Shown here: positions 14,701-26,300 of the stretch, piece by piece | How the letters are laid out: every line of letters starts with the position of its first letter | How positions within the stretch are numbered: position 1 is the stretch's first letter | NCBI GenBank assembly: GCA_026413225.1 | Contig: CM048557.1 | Location: forward strand, 4,580,501 to 4,644,500 | Source of the DNA: Otis tarda | Taxonomy: Eukaryota > Chordata > Aves > Otidiformes > Otididae | Direction: 5' to 3' | Length of the DNA: 64,000 bases | Program-made: the position numbers and the translations under genes | The notes under the pieces: generated by a model | The model's input: only the letters and a program-made list of their open reading frames with translations | The model's database searches: none | Told to the model about the DNA's origin: nothing

Positions 14701-15639
14701 AGATCCAGTGAAATGGACTGTGATGCACGATTTTCAGGCCCATCCATAACACCTGTCTCTTAAGCTGGTTTTAAGTATGATCATCCTTTGGCCTTTGCTG
14801 TTCCTTTTAAATGTATGCCTGCACTCAAACAAAATTTCTTTTAATAGCTAGAATGTCTGCTTCTCTTGGAAATCTTTGTCAGCCATGTCTGGTCCTAATT
14901 TTTAGTAGAAAGTCACTGAAAATAACCACCTCCTTCTGTAGATGTCTCTGTTTATGGGCTATTTTACTGAATTTGAATGGGTTTTCTGGCAGCCCATGAC
15001 CTCAGTATCTGCAAAATGGCAAGATTCTTTTTGTACTGAAGCCAGTTAACAGAAATATTTTTGCTTCTCTGTAGTCTCCTCATTTTCCTTGCCTATTTAT
15101 GTATTGCTGGCTATTAAATAATGAGAAGTCTTCTGAAAGTTAGTTATCCTCCTTGCTTCTCTAGCTTTTGCTGTCTGTTCTGTAGATTCCTCTTATTTCT
15201 CTGTAAGATCACAATCCTGATTTTATCTTGCTTTCCCACACTTCAGACTCATTTTTAACACCATCACTTTTGTCGTAGTTCAGCCCCGATCGGGACCAGA
15301 CTACGCAGTCTTTCTCTCACTCCCCCCACCCTCCGAGAGAACAGGGGAGATGATATAAGAAAAACGGCTCGAGATTCGAGATAAGGACAGGGAGAAATCC
15401 TTAAAGTTACCATTATGGGCAAAGCAGACTCGACTTGGGGAAAACTATTCATTTATTTCTAAAACTAGCAGGAGAATGAGACAGGGAACAAGATAACCTC
15501 CCCCCACCCCTCCCCTCTTCCCAAGCTTAACATTATCTCTTCTACCTTCCCCTCCGGAGCGGCACAGAGGGGAAGAGGGAATGGGGGTTGCAGTCAGTTC
15601 ATCATGAATTGTTTTATGCCACTACTTCGTCGTCGGGGG

Positions 15640-15930
15640 AAGAACTCCTCACATTCCTCCCCTGCTCCATCGTGGGGTCCCTCCCACAGGCCACAGTCCT
15701 TCATGAAACTGCTCCAGGGTGGGTCATCTCTTCCATGGGGTGCAGTCCCTCCAGAACAGCTGTCCCAGCAGGCCCTCCACAGGCCACAGCCTCCTTCAGG
15801 CATTCACCTGCCCTGGGGTGGGGTCTTCCACAGGCTGCAGGTGTATCTCTGCTCCTCTGTGGACCTCCATGGGCTGCAGGGGGACAACCTGCTCCACCAT
15901 GGTCATCACCACAGGCTGCAGGGGAATCTT
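15640..15930. repeat. Degenerate internal repeats within the LTR-like block
   Basis: Several imperfect copies of a unit containing CCACAGGCTGCAGG or CCATGGGCTGCAGG, with CTCC and CACC spacers, occur about every 40-65 bases. Being GC-rich and stop-poor, they create long open frames on both strands. Confidence 0.6.
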
Positions 15931-16198
15931 AGCCAGGAACTGCATTACTCTTCCCCCTCCTTCTCCACTGACTTTGGCGTCTGCACCTGTTCCTCACAAC
16001 AGGCTGGCAGATGCCTCTCAGGATCCTTTTTACATCTTGTTCCCTTCTCATCTCCTCCCCACTTCTTGCAGCCAGGCCGGGCCGAGTTGGGCCCAGTCGG
16101 TCGCCTGGCAGGAGGCCAGCGGGTGAGGCCTGCAAGGCCCACAAGGCTCGCGCCTCCCCCTCTCTGCCCCCCGCTCAGCTGCTTCACATCTTCTCTCT

Positions 16199-16201
<3 letters not shown>

Positions 16202-16232
<31 letters not shown>
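16202..16232. repeat. Poly-T tract (31 T)
   Basis: This is an uninterrupted homopolymer inside the LTR-like element (poly-A in its own orientation). It is likely to vary in length between individuals. Confidence 0.95.
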
Positions 16233-16420
16233 CCTTCTGTTTTCCCCTTCTTAAATACATTATCGCAGATGCGTTATCACGGAACATTCTGCTACCAATT
16301 GTCTCGGCCTTGGCCAGCAGTGGGTCCGCCCTAGGCCCGGCCGAGTCCACTGAACAAAGGGGAGCGACTTCTAGCAGTTTCCTACAGAAGCTACTACCTT
16401 AGGACCCCCCTCACTAAACA

Positions 16421-19329
16421 AAACCACAACAACTTTAAATATATTTTTACTTCTTTAGAATTATCTTTAAGTTTCCTAACTTTTCCCATTATGAGCTATT
16501 TCTGACTTCCATCTTGACAATAAATAAATCACCTTCCTTTCTTGAAATATTACTGTGGGTTACTCTTACACATCGTGTTCTGCAAGGAGGTATACCTTAA
16601 CTATGATCACTACTGAACTGTGCTTATTCTCTCACATTTCTTCCAGCATTTGATTAAGAACTGAATTCAAGATAGCTACCAACTTCCCACTTTTATGTGC
16701 ATCACCATAGTTTTCATTAAAATCATGTGATGATAAAACAAACACTAGTTTCCTAACCTGTGCTCTTGTGAGGCGTTCAGCCAGTTTTCCCCATCCACTT
16801 CTGCTCCAGTACCCCCAGTATTTTATTTAATGCTGTTTTCTGATCTACAGATTCCAGATGCCTTTCATATTCTTTGGTATTTAAATTTTTCTATGTAGAA
16901 AACTAATATCAGATGTAGAATGGAAATCACATGCAAGTATGACTGGATTATGCTATTGTTCTCATTAGTCCTTGTTCCAAAAATGATCCTTTAAATATAT
17001 ATTCATAACTGTTGTTGGCCATCCTAACTATTTAATTCTGTCTAATGTTTAAATTAGACCTGCACAAAGATACCTAGGCACCTGGAATTACATGCCTGGA
17101 TGCTGAACTGTGAAAGCAGAACTATAAGTCTTGAAAAGGTAAATTGAAAATTCCAACCCAACTAATTGTATGCTGATTTTTATTAGGCTTTGTTTTGCTC
17201 TCCTTTGCCAAATGCTCCTGCAATACCAAGTAAGTAGATATCTGTGTTCTTGTTCTGGCACTTGGGTTTCTGATTCTAACAGACTTTGCATAGGGATTTA
17301 GAGATTCCTGGATCATCACAGCCCTGAATTTAAGTTGGTTTTTTGGATTATGGAAGAGCATTTTATTATGTTATATTTAGGGGCATGTTCCCAGTTCATA
17401 GAGAATGGCATTCTTGGCTTTTCCTGAACTCCAGGCTCACTGCAAGCTGGGGTCCAAGTGCTGCTGTCTGTGCCATGGTTAGGAGCCGTTGTTCCACAAC
17501 ATCCTGGTGCTGTGTGAGGTATGGCTCCTGACTTCTGAACATCATAAGGCACTCTACTGGAATGCTTGATTTAAATAACAGGAGAATTAGGTGGGGAGGG
17601 ATCTCAGGAAATCATCTAGTTCAATCTCTTGCTGAAGGCTGAGCTAGTTCAAAAGTTGTATCAGGTTGCATAGGGCTTTGTGCAGTTGAGTTTTGAAAAA
17701 AATGAGATGGATGGAGATTGCACAGTCTTTCTGGGTGCCTGTTTCATCCTGGTTATCTCAAGAAAGATCACCAGTTCCTGCTGCAGACTCTCCTCATGAC
17801 TATGGATGTTGTTGGTGTCCACAGGCACTGCAGCTATAAGCTTTCCTCACAACCCAAACTGGAGATCTGTGGGATCTGAGGTCTAGTAGTGCAAACATAG
17901 ATGGATGCAGTAGCTAGATTTCTAACCAGCTGCATGTATGGTCACCTACGTTTAGGGTGAGACAATTCCCTGTGTCTCTGACTTTACTCATGTGAAACAA
18001 TTAATACGTTAAACCTAGAAAACTGGGAGACTATTTGCCAATCACAAGGCCTTTATTAGTTTGACAGTTCATCTATCTTTGTGCAGACCTTGGATACATT
18101 ATCCAGATAAGAGGGAGAAGGAGTTTGTTTTTTTTTTTCTTTTTTTCTTTTTAACCCTAAACAGTTGATCTGAACCCCACAGAACTACATTTTTTTTTTT
18201 AACCTGCTGAACATTAGAGGCCTACTGATAGTTTAGTGATGCAAGAAATCACACCTTTGCTATTCTCTGCCTTCCTGCTCTGCTGTTGCCTTTCAGGCTT
18301 TGGTGGCCTTGTATGACCCACCTCTGTGTGTAACCACATGGCTGGTAACTCTCCCGGTGCCTCTCTGTACTGGAAATGACGATTTGCCCTGTAGGATGTG
18401 TGGGACACCATGGGGGGGAATGCCTACGTGTGAGGGTCTGATCCAAAAACTACTGAAGTCACTGAGGATTTCTCATTTTATTTCAGTATTACTTAAGCCT
18501 CGTCCTTCAGGCTGTGATTTTTGTTTGGCTTGCCAGTTGTATATTTTTTAAATAGTGCCTTTTTTATTCACCTTTGCTTTGTCTATTTGGCACCATTCCT
18601 AATCCTCTTATTTCTGAAAAGTAACTGGCGTGTGCAATATTTTGAGGCACAGGAAGAAGCTTTGAGCTGTTTGTTCTCTTACTAAAACAAATGACACAAT
18701 GGAAAAATAACATCGAAACATGGAAGGGAAGGAGGGGAGGAGGAGAAGAAGGCGTCAGCAGGGAAGGGCAAAGGGAAGAGCTCTTGAGGAGGCTGATCGG
18801 GACACAGAGGAGGCCGCACTGTGAGGCACGTGAGGGCCTGACGCTCCCCTGCTCCCTTGCTCCAGCTGAACCTTTCTGCAGCAGGGACTTGCTCTGCTCC
18901 TGATTTTCTCTGTCGCTGGCCTCTTGGCTCAGGATGTTTTCCATCTTCGCTATATTTCAAAGCTTTGTGGTAAATAATCAATTCAAACCAGCACCGAGTC
19001 TCTCTTTCTGTAATTCTGAAAACCCATTAAATTATATTGTTGGAGGAAAACAATAGTTGTGCTAATCATGCTCTGTGCATGTGCATCTTAATTTCCCTGG
19101 AGACCTGAATATGAATTTTTACTAACATGTTAATTTGGTGTGTTAATCAGTAGCTGTAGGCCGAATGAATGGATTGACTATGTAAAACTGTTTGATATTG
19201 AAACAACTCCTTTTGACCCCCTCAAATTGGCTTCATTCCCCTAAAGACGGTTAAAGTTAATTAAGCACTCAATAGGTTTATGGTGTTTAAATTAAAATAT
19301 ATCACTCCTCATTGTGTAGTCATCAAGCG
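16421..19329. other. Non-coding sequence between the LTR and the CpG island
   Basis: AT-rich apart from a purine-rich, GC-rich patch at about 18,715-18,900. The decayed CR1 lies at 17585-17750. The stretch 19,000-19,330, next to the CpG island, is AT-rich but complex in sequence, with ATTA-type sites (for example GTTAATTAAGCACTCAATAG). No gene was recognised. Confidence 0.6.
17585..17750 (-). mobile_element. Ancient CR1 3' fragment
   Basis: The plus strand reads GGAGGGATCTCAGGAAATCA, then TCTAGTTCAATCTCTTGCTG, ATCAGGTTGCATAGGGCTTT and GGAGATTGCACAGTCTTTCT. This is a decayed reverse complement of the CR1 3' end, which normally has TCTAGTCCAACC and GATCAGGTTGCTCAGGGCC. Its divergence suggests an old insertion. 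The 5' boundary is uncertain. Confidence 0.75.
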
Positions 19330-19680
19330 AGGCCAGCACTCCCCCTCAACTCCCCCCCTCCTCCGCCCCCGGGCCGCCCGCCTGGCTGATGGCCTTTCCA
19401 CAGAGCGCCCCTCCGCGCCCCCTCCGCGCCCCTCCGCGCCCCCTCCGCGCCCCTCCGCGCCCCCTCCGCGCCCCTCCGCGCCCCTCCGCGCCCCTCGCAA
19501 GGCGCCGCCAGGGGGCGCCGTGGCGCTGCGCTCGCCGCGGCGCCGCGGGACGGGCCCGGGCGATGGGAATGGGGGGGATCAGGGCGGCCGCCTCCCCCCG
19601 CCGCAGGGCCGGGCCTCGCCCGCTCCCTCCAAAGGCTGAGTAGCCCCCCTCTTTACCCCCTTACCCCCCCCCCCATTTAC
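19330..19680. promoter_or_regulatory. Isolated CpG island in the gene desert
   Basis: About 350 bases of very GC-rich sequence with dense CpGs (for example GGCGCCGTGGCGCTGCGCTC and CCGCGGCGCCGCGGGACGGG at about 19510-19560), followed by C-runs to 19680. The flanks are AT-rich with no repeat signature. No gene starts here that I can recognise. It may be a promoter for an unannotated non-coding RNA, an orphan CpG island linked to an enhancer, or only an expanded GC minisatellite. Open frames across it (up to 119 codons) are low-complexity Pro, Arg and Ala. Confidence 0.6.
19404..19494. repeat. GC-rich minisatellite, 10/11-bp units
   Basis: Tandem units CGCGCCCCTC (10 bp) and CGCGCCCCCTC (11 bp) alternate for about three 21-bp pairs, then finish as 10-bp units only, followed by GCAAGG. 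The alternation suggests the 21-bp dimer is the unit that was amplified. Confidence 0.85.
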
Positions 19681-20265
19681 CCCTCTTTTCAATTAAACTT
19701 CTGTGATGAAATGCCAGAGCCCTGGGATATATGTTTGCTGAGAAATAACTGAAATTATGCATGAAAAATATATAAAATAACACTTAACTCTTCCTTTTAA
19801 AAAGACGCATTGAAAGCTGTAACAATTGATGTGCTGGCTTTCCCCTCTGGGCCCTTTTAAAGGGCTGGTGGTGGCTGGGGGTTGCGATTGCTGCTTTTCA
19901 GAAGCCATGACAGTCACGTTAAGATCTCTGAAAAGAATTGTATAATAGGTAGAGTGCAAAAAAAAATGAGATAATGGTAATTCTCAAAGGAATACATGCT
20001 TTAAATTAAAAAGCCACAGTGCTGCTGATGTGAGCATTATAGTAATGCTTGTATGACACAATCCTCAAAGCTCTTTCTTCTTCCTTAAGCTGTTTACTTC
20101 ACCCTGGAAAGTGAGGGCTATGCGGCGCCCTGGCAAGGCTAACACAGTGCACATCGCTTCCCTGTTTACTGGTAAAACAACAAAAACAAAACTCCACAGT
20201 GCCTTTGGCAGGTTTAATTAGTAGCTGGGTGCTTGCAGCTAGTTAGAGCTATTCTTTCTCACTTA

Positions 20266-20325
20266 CAAAAAAACAAAAAAAACAAAAAAAAAAAACAAAA
20301 AAAACCCCAACAAACAAAAAAATAT
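20266..20325. repeat. A-rich low-complexity tract
   Basis: Runs of A broken by single C bases, (A4-12 C)n-like, about 60 bases long. It lies about 600 bases right of the CpG island. Confidence 0.9.
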
Positions 20326-23300
20326 ACATCCTCAACACTTCAAGTATAGTAACACATGCTTGTATTTGAGAGTTTAGAGGTAGGACCAGTATGCAGATTT
20401 TAACTGAAGTTATAGTTGCAGATACTTAACACTCTTGGAAAAAGTAAAGATTTTGTAGTACATTTTTCATGGATAATCTGCCCTTTCTATGTGGGAGAAA
20501 GGTGTTAGAATTTGGGAAGACTTTGTTTGTTTGTGCCTGTGGTGGCCCAAGCCCTGGACAGCCGTATCAGCAAGCTACATGCGTGGCAGGTCAGCACAGG
20601 AAAGTCCGAGTGACCCTGCTTCTGTAGGGTGCAGAGCTGCTGCAGCCCCCTTTTATGGGGGGTGAGGTGAGGCCACTCAGCCCTTCCTGCTGAGCTCGCC
20701 ACCAGTGAGCTCTTGTCTTTTATAATACTTTGGCAAAGCTCAGGCTGCAAATCTTCTCCATGCCTGGTTTGACTGTTAGTGCTTTGTGTTTCAACAACAG
20801 AATTACATGTTACCTGAACTGCCCCGTTATTATTGCAGGGAGGCTGGTCAAGAGCCACGCTGTTTGCCAGATGCCCCTTGCAAGCATAAAGGCTGAAAAT
20901 TATTCTCTTCGTACTGACCCTCCTTACCTAGAAAATGTTTCTCTGTTCTTCAAAATCTAGAAATGCTATATGAAGGTAGAAGAGAGATGGAAGGAGGCTA
21001 GAAAGTGTCAGATTAAATTCCCAAAGTAGTGTGGCATAAAAGAAATGGATCACCCTGAACGGGGAGAGCCTTGTTACTTGTGTGAGTCTAGTATAAGACT
21101 TGCTTTCAAAATTCATCTTGGCTGTATATGAATCCATATATAAATTTTATAAATGTTAAAAATGGGCATGAAATCCCATAAAATACCTTTGTAATAATTC
21201 AGATTAATTTGTCAGTCTGAGCCTCATGTTCTTCTGTTTACCTTCCCAAAACAGAGTTAACATTGTACCTTCTGTGCATGTTGGTGTATGTGAGTGAAAT
21301 TTCCTAATCCTGGATGGATTATTGTGTCTGATTTCATAAGATGAGCAGAGTGAGTTACTCTTGTCTGAGCTACAGATGAAATAGGTATTTCCCTACGTCT
21401 CTCCTCTTCTGTGGAGGAGGATGTTGCGTTTGAGAGAATGTCAAAGTTTGCCTTTGTGAGGCCACAGCTGACACGTGCTGTCTCTGTTGCAGCATATTTC
21501 TACCTTTCTGCAGTAAACTGTTTCCTAGTATTTTTTAAATGTATTTTGTGTTTCCCCACCTGTGCAAGCCGGGTCTGTTGAATCTACTGCTGGGCAGATG
21601 AGCCAGAGGCAGGGCTATTGCGATTGCATCCTCCACCGTGAAAACTGAGAGATGACTTCTTGCCTTCTGTACCCTTTTATAGAGGAGCCCTCTCCAGGAA
21701 ATGCAGTTAACATTTACATTGGCTGGTGACAGGAGAGGAGGAGGTCTAGCCGTGCTATAAAATGCTACTTCCTACTGAAACTCGTAGTTCACATTTATAG
21801 CTATCACCACAAAAGGCAAATGACACTTTTACATGGTAAGCTTTCACAGTAGTGCTCTGAGCGCTGACAAATGTGCATTACAATGCTGGATGAGGTTAGA
21901 CTGACTATGCAGGAAAGATCTAGCTTAGTGGACCAACAAAGTGGTTTTATTTCTTAAATATCTTCAGATGTGACTGTGTCTACAGGGTGGATTTTATCCA
22001 ACAAAGTAGCTGTGCCAATGATGCAAGTACCTAATAAGTAGGGTAAATATTAATACAAAAATGTGATTTTCTTTTTTCCCCTGCTGCTTGAAATCAGGAC
22101 TACAGCGCTGGCACAGATGACAGGACACAGATGCTTTACTGCTGCGCTCAAGGAGTTGGTGTGGTGCAGCTCTGCCCACCATAACCTAGCCATGAGCTCA
22201 AAACTTTGCAGCATTTGTTTTCTGTCCTTTGTGGATCTCTCTGACAGCACCAGCCCAGTTACAAAAATAAACTTGTTCTGTGAGCCTGTATTCAGTATCA
22301 TGTTTTGCACACAGTAAAAGTTCATCCAGATAGGAAATCTACTTTGCAGCAACACAATCTGCTTACCAAATTAAATAAGTGAAATCTGGGGGATTTTGGT
22401 AATCTTCAGAGCAGCTTTGTAATGTCAATGAGTTTGCCACTGACAGTCGTTTGCCAGAAGAGCTTGAGTATTTTGGAGATGGCACCTAAATAATACTTAG
22501 AAGTCCCACTGACTGCAGAACTGTGCCTTTGCTGGTTTTGCTGTGCTGAAAGATGGCTGTCGCCGGGATGTCAGCATGGGCACGGAGAGATGAGTGGCTG
22601 CACTGGTGCTTTTGGCTGGCAGAAGCCAGCATGGCTCAGCATGGACACGAATTGTTACCTGTTGTTTCCTGCCTGCAGTAGTTAAAATGTGAGAACCAAA
22701 CACTTAACAGGTGGTTAGGTGGTTTCAGAGAGAAACAATTGACTTAATAATAGCCTGATGAGCACTGTAGCAGATGGGAATAGGATAACAGCTTTTTTTT
22801 TTTAATATTAAATTCTTACATTGAGTCATAGTATTTAAAAGGAAATGGACTATTAAGTATAAATATTTTATTATTTTTTTTTTCCCCTCTGTCTTTAAGT
22901 CTTTATGTCTAATTTGATAAAAGGGCAGTCCAATGAAGAGTTGGAGTATCGCAGGCAGATTTAGCCAAGGCATAATGTAGAAACTTGATTTGCAGAGCTT
23001 CCTCTAGAGCAGCTGACTTGGTTTTGCTCAGCAAACCTTCCTCTTTCTAGTGTACGTCCTTCCTAAGAAGGCACATATATATGTTTTATTAAGTGTGCAT
23101 GATATGCTAGCAGGACCCTGTCTGCTTAGTAAATCAAACATGTAAAAATTGTAATAGCTGTGTATATTCTTTTAATCATGGGTTAGATAATATGGAGGGG
23201 AAAAAAGAAATCTTTATTCCTAGCACATCACATAATATGTTTTGGGAGGAGTGTCAAGCATGCCCTCATTTCTATTCAGTTTTTGTGCAAAGGTGTTCTA

Positions 23301-26300
23301 AATGTGAGTAATCAGCATCACAGATGATATGAAAGCAGCCCCGTAGTTTCTCCCTAAGAATGCTAAAAGTGCTTCCCATCACAGTTATACTTTTAAGTTA
23401 CTTCAAGTCTAGCATGTGGCCTTGAAAACATGTCAAGATGCTTGCATAGAGATCTTTAACTACTACTGTTCCACCCAAGAAATGTTTGCAAACTTGTTTT
23501 AACGCATGAAATACTTCCCAGATTTGGACTATTCTTGGGCCTCAGTCTGTGTTTTCACACATTTGTCAAGGAGCACTAATATATTTGATGGATGCTGGGT
23601 GTTAAAATGTGTTGAGGGAGGTTTTCTTCTTGCCAGAACACTTCTAATCCAGTGGTCATCATTCTGTTCCTTCTGGATTGATGTTAATTTTCTGTGATGC
23701 TGCTAGGGCTAGAAGTGAACTCAACAACTTTCAGTTCAGATGTTCTTCTATGCAGCAAGTGAAGGAAACAACCTTTCTTATTTCAAGAAGTTGTACTGCC
23801 ATATCATTCCAGATGGCTATGAACAATCCTAGCAATTCAACACTTGTTAACTTTTATTTTCCATCTTATTTGGATATTTGTTTAAAATCTTGAGAAGGAG
23901 CAGAAAATGATTGGCAACTCCCAAGGGAAAGAACATGTGTAATTCAATAGCAGATGACTTTTTTTCTTTTTCTTTTTTCTTGTGTTGTGTAACCTGTCTA
24001 CGAGAACTTTTTAGCCCATCGGGATTTGAATGTTTTGCTGCTGGCTTATAGCTTCCTCATGTCCTCTGGCTTGTTCTGTTCTGATAAAATATGACTTGTA
24101 ATTTAGAAGAAAATTATGTAAATTAAGATATTAGGTTCTTACCAGGGCATTGTAAACTTCAATTTTAAAGGTCAACTTAAAGAAAACATAATCTTTTTGA
24201 TGTTGTACTTTTGGGGTGATTTTAATTGGCAGAATGGGCAAGGGGGCACATTGATGATGATGATATTTAGCAGACAACAGCAGCATGAGCTATGTTGAGT
24301 AAAATTGGGTAAAAAATTTTTTTAATACCACTAGTTTCTACTCTAAATTTAAATCTCAGAACAAGCCAATTTAGCATGGTGTGAAACTAATGAGTTTAGT
24401 ACCTATTATTATAGTTATATTACTCTATATACTGTTTGACACAAAGTGTTGTAGTTCAGAGCGAGCTGTGGCCTGCAAGGAGAATGTGATACTTCCAGTC
24501 CTGGGGCAAAATGTGTTCCCTCGGAGCGAGCTCAATGAATGCTTTTTTGCCACGAGTTTTATATCATTGCTGAAGATCAGGCTGTCTGCTACTTTTGATA
24601 TCCGTACAGAGGGGAAAAATGAGTTGGTGTTGTGGTTGTCTCTTTCTATTGCATCTCTGCTGGTTGTACCCAAACACTAATCTGTATTGATGTACCTTTG
24701 CTTTTGGTAATAACAGATGTTATATATATATATTTTTTTTTTAGGGATCAGAATTTTCTTTGCTAGGATGTTAAGGATTTTTCAGATAGCTGGGATCTCA
24801 CTTGAAAGCTGTGTGGAATTGTGATTTTTGTATTGAATTGCCTTGAAAGATTGTTTCCAACACCACTCTGCTGCCTGCCATCTGCTCTAAGGGCTGTTTC
24901 TTTTTTCAGCCATGAAACACAGCCAATTTGGCCCCTGTTCCTCAGGGTGTTGGGAAGAAGAGTTTCTCCCCAGCTGTTGCTGAGGGGAATTCCCTGCAAC
25001 TCTTAAATGTCCCAGGAAGAGGTGAAAGCAGAATGAAGCCTGACAACGGACATTGCCAGGCAGAATTGTGCTCAGTGAACTCTGTCCAGTTCAGGTCAAG
25101 ATATCTGTCAGTTCTGGGCTGAGCTACACAGCTGAAGAAGTTAGTCCTGACTGTGTGTGAGAAGCAGACTCGGAGCTTTTTGTGTCCTCCTCCCCTTCCC
25201 AAGTTCTGGCAGAGCAAGGTGGGCGATACAGAGCAACCAGGAGTTGAGTCTCAGGTTAGATTTGAATGCTTGGATCTGTCTGTGTTCTTAACATTATGCA
25301 TGAATTCTTTCAGATCCATGCCCGAAACAACAGCAAGACCTCTTAATTTAAGTATTTTTCTTCTGACCAACAAGCTTGGTTTTTTTGCATATGTAAAACT
25401 CACAGTGCATAAATATCCCAGAACTTTCTCTTTGGGCAACTCCCTGTTGCTTGTTGATACGGGAGAAGTAAGACATCCTTTTTATTTTTTTTTTTCTGGG
25501 TAGGAATTTTTGTTTTGTTTTGCTGCCAGAAAAAGCACTAGATTCTTAAAATTAATCTACTATTTTCTATATTCCATTTAGCTTGATGTGGAATAATTTT
25601 GAGCTCAATGAGCAGAGTTAGCTAGCAATTTTTCTTAAACTATCAGCTGTATACATGTTTCTTTAGGCCAAACTTTGTAACTTGAATTATTCTACATTCT
25701 AGTGCTTTTTTCCTCTCTGTTAACATGAGAGCCCTGGCTCCTGCTTCTGTAACACTGCTAGAGATTTCCGTGTTTGTGACACAACTCTAATGCTTGGTTG
25801 CTATCTTTCCACTTTTTTTCCTGCTGTTACCTCTATGCTTGCTGTGTCTCAGTTGTAGGGTGTTAGTCAAATATTCCTCCTGCTCTTTAAAGGAGGACTA
25901 CGTCATCACACAGAAACTCGAAGGTGAGAGTTTTTTAAACAACTGTCCCAAGTCAATGTCTGCATCACCCAGCCACACGTCCTATCTGCTTAGTTCTCCA
26001 CCTTTCCATGGAAGAGGTTCTGGTTTCAGGGCCAGGACATCTTTTTGTGCTGCTGCTGTTCTCTTCAGTCACCGCTTCCATTCTTAAATGGTATCTAACT
26101 TGACAACTGGCTCCTTTCCTAGTGTTTCATTTGGAGACCTGTCTACCATTTCAGTTGCAGCGTGAAACTTAATTCAATAATCAAACTCGATATTTGACAT
26201 CCTAATAACCAGGGAGTGACTTGGCCGTGCTTTGCGCCCAGGGCTGCTTAGCCAGGAGGGCAAGTGTAGGTGCCAACACCACGTATCCCAGGTATGTTCC

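Larger units (their letters stand above)
5456..15270. other. Gene desert with CpG-bearing blocks
   Basis: Mostly AT-rich sequence without a recognisable gene or transposon. Blocks that look less random than their surroundings, with CpGs and balanced composition, lie near 7370-7560, 7680-7930 and 9170-9420. These are candidates for conserved non-coding elements, but that cannot be tested here. Confidence 0.6.
15271..16420 (-). mobile_element. Solo-LTR-like endogenous retroviral element
   Basis: On the minus strand the block starts TGTTTAGTGAGGGGGG (16420) and ends GGGCTGAACTACGACA (15271), giving TG...CA ends. It is about 1.15 kb and far more GC-rich than its flanks. It has a TATA-like TATTTAAG near 16,250, an AATAAA near 15,450 and a 31-base T/A tract at 16202-16232. 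Imperfect repeats around CCACAGGCTGCAGG occupy 15640-15930. The internal sequence reminds me of avian ERVL/ERVK LTRs, but the family is not certain. No gag, pol or env coding sequence is attached and no clean target-site duplication was found, so solo LTR is an inference. Open frames on both strands inside it are side effects of its composition. Confidence 0.65.

Noticed and set aside
15588-16350. Overlapping long open frames on both strands (up to 216 codons)
   Set aside because: They lie within the GC-rich LTR-like block with degenerate repeats and a poly-T tract, occur in several frames on both strands at once, and encode low-complexity Pro, Ser and Cys-rich or poly-Phe sequence.
18564-18981. 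Overlapping minus-strand open frames of 126 and 99 codons
   Set aside because: Two different frames are open across the same purine-rich patch, with no recognised domain or splice context. Composition explains them.
19280-19643. Open frames of 119, 84 and 63 codons across the CpG island
   Set aside because: They are direct translations of the minisatellite (Pro, Arg, Ala, Gly repeats) in several frames and show no codon-like structure.
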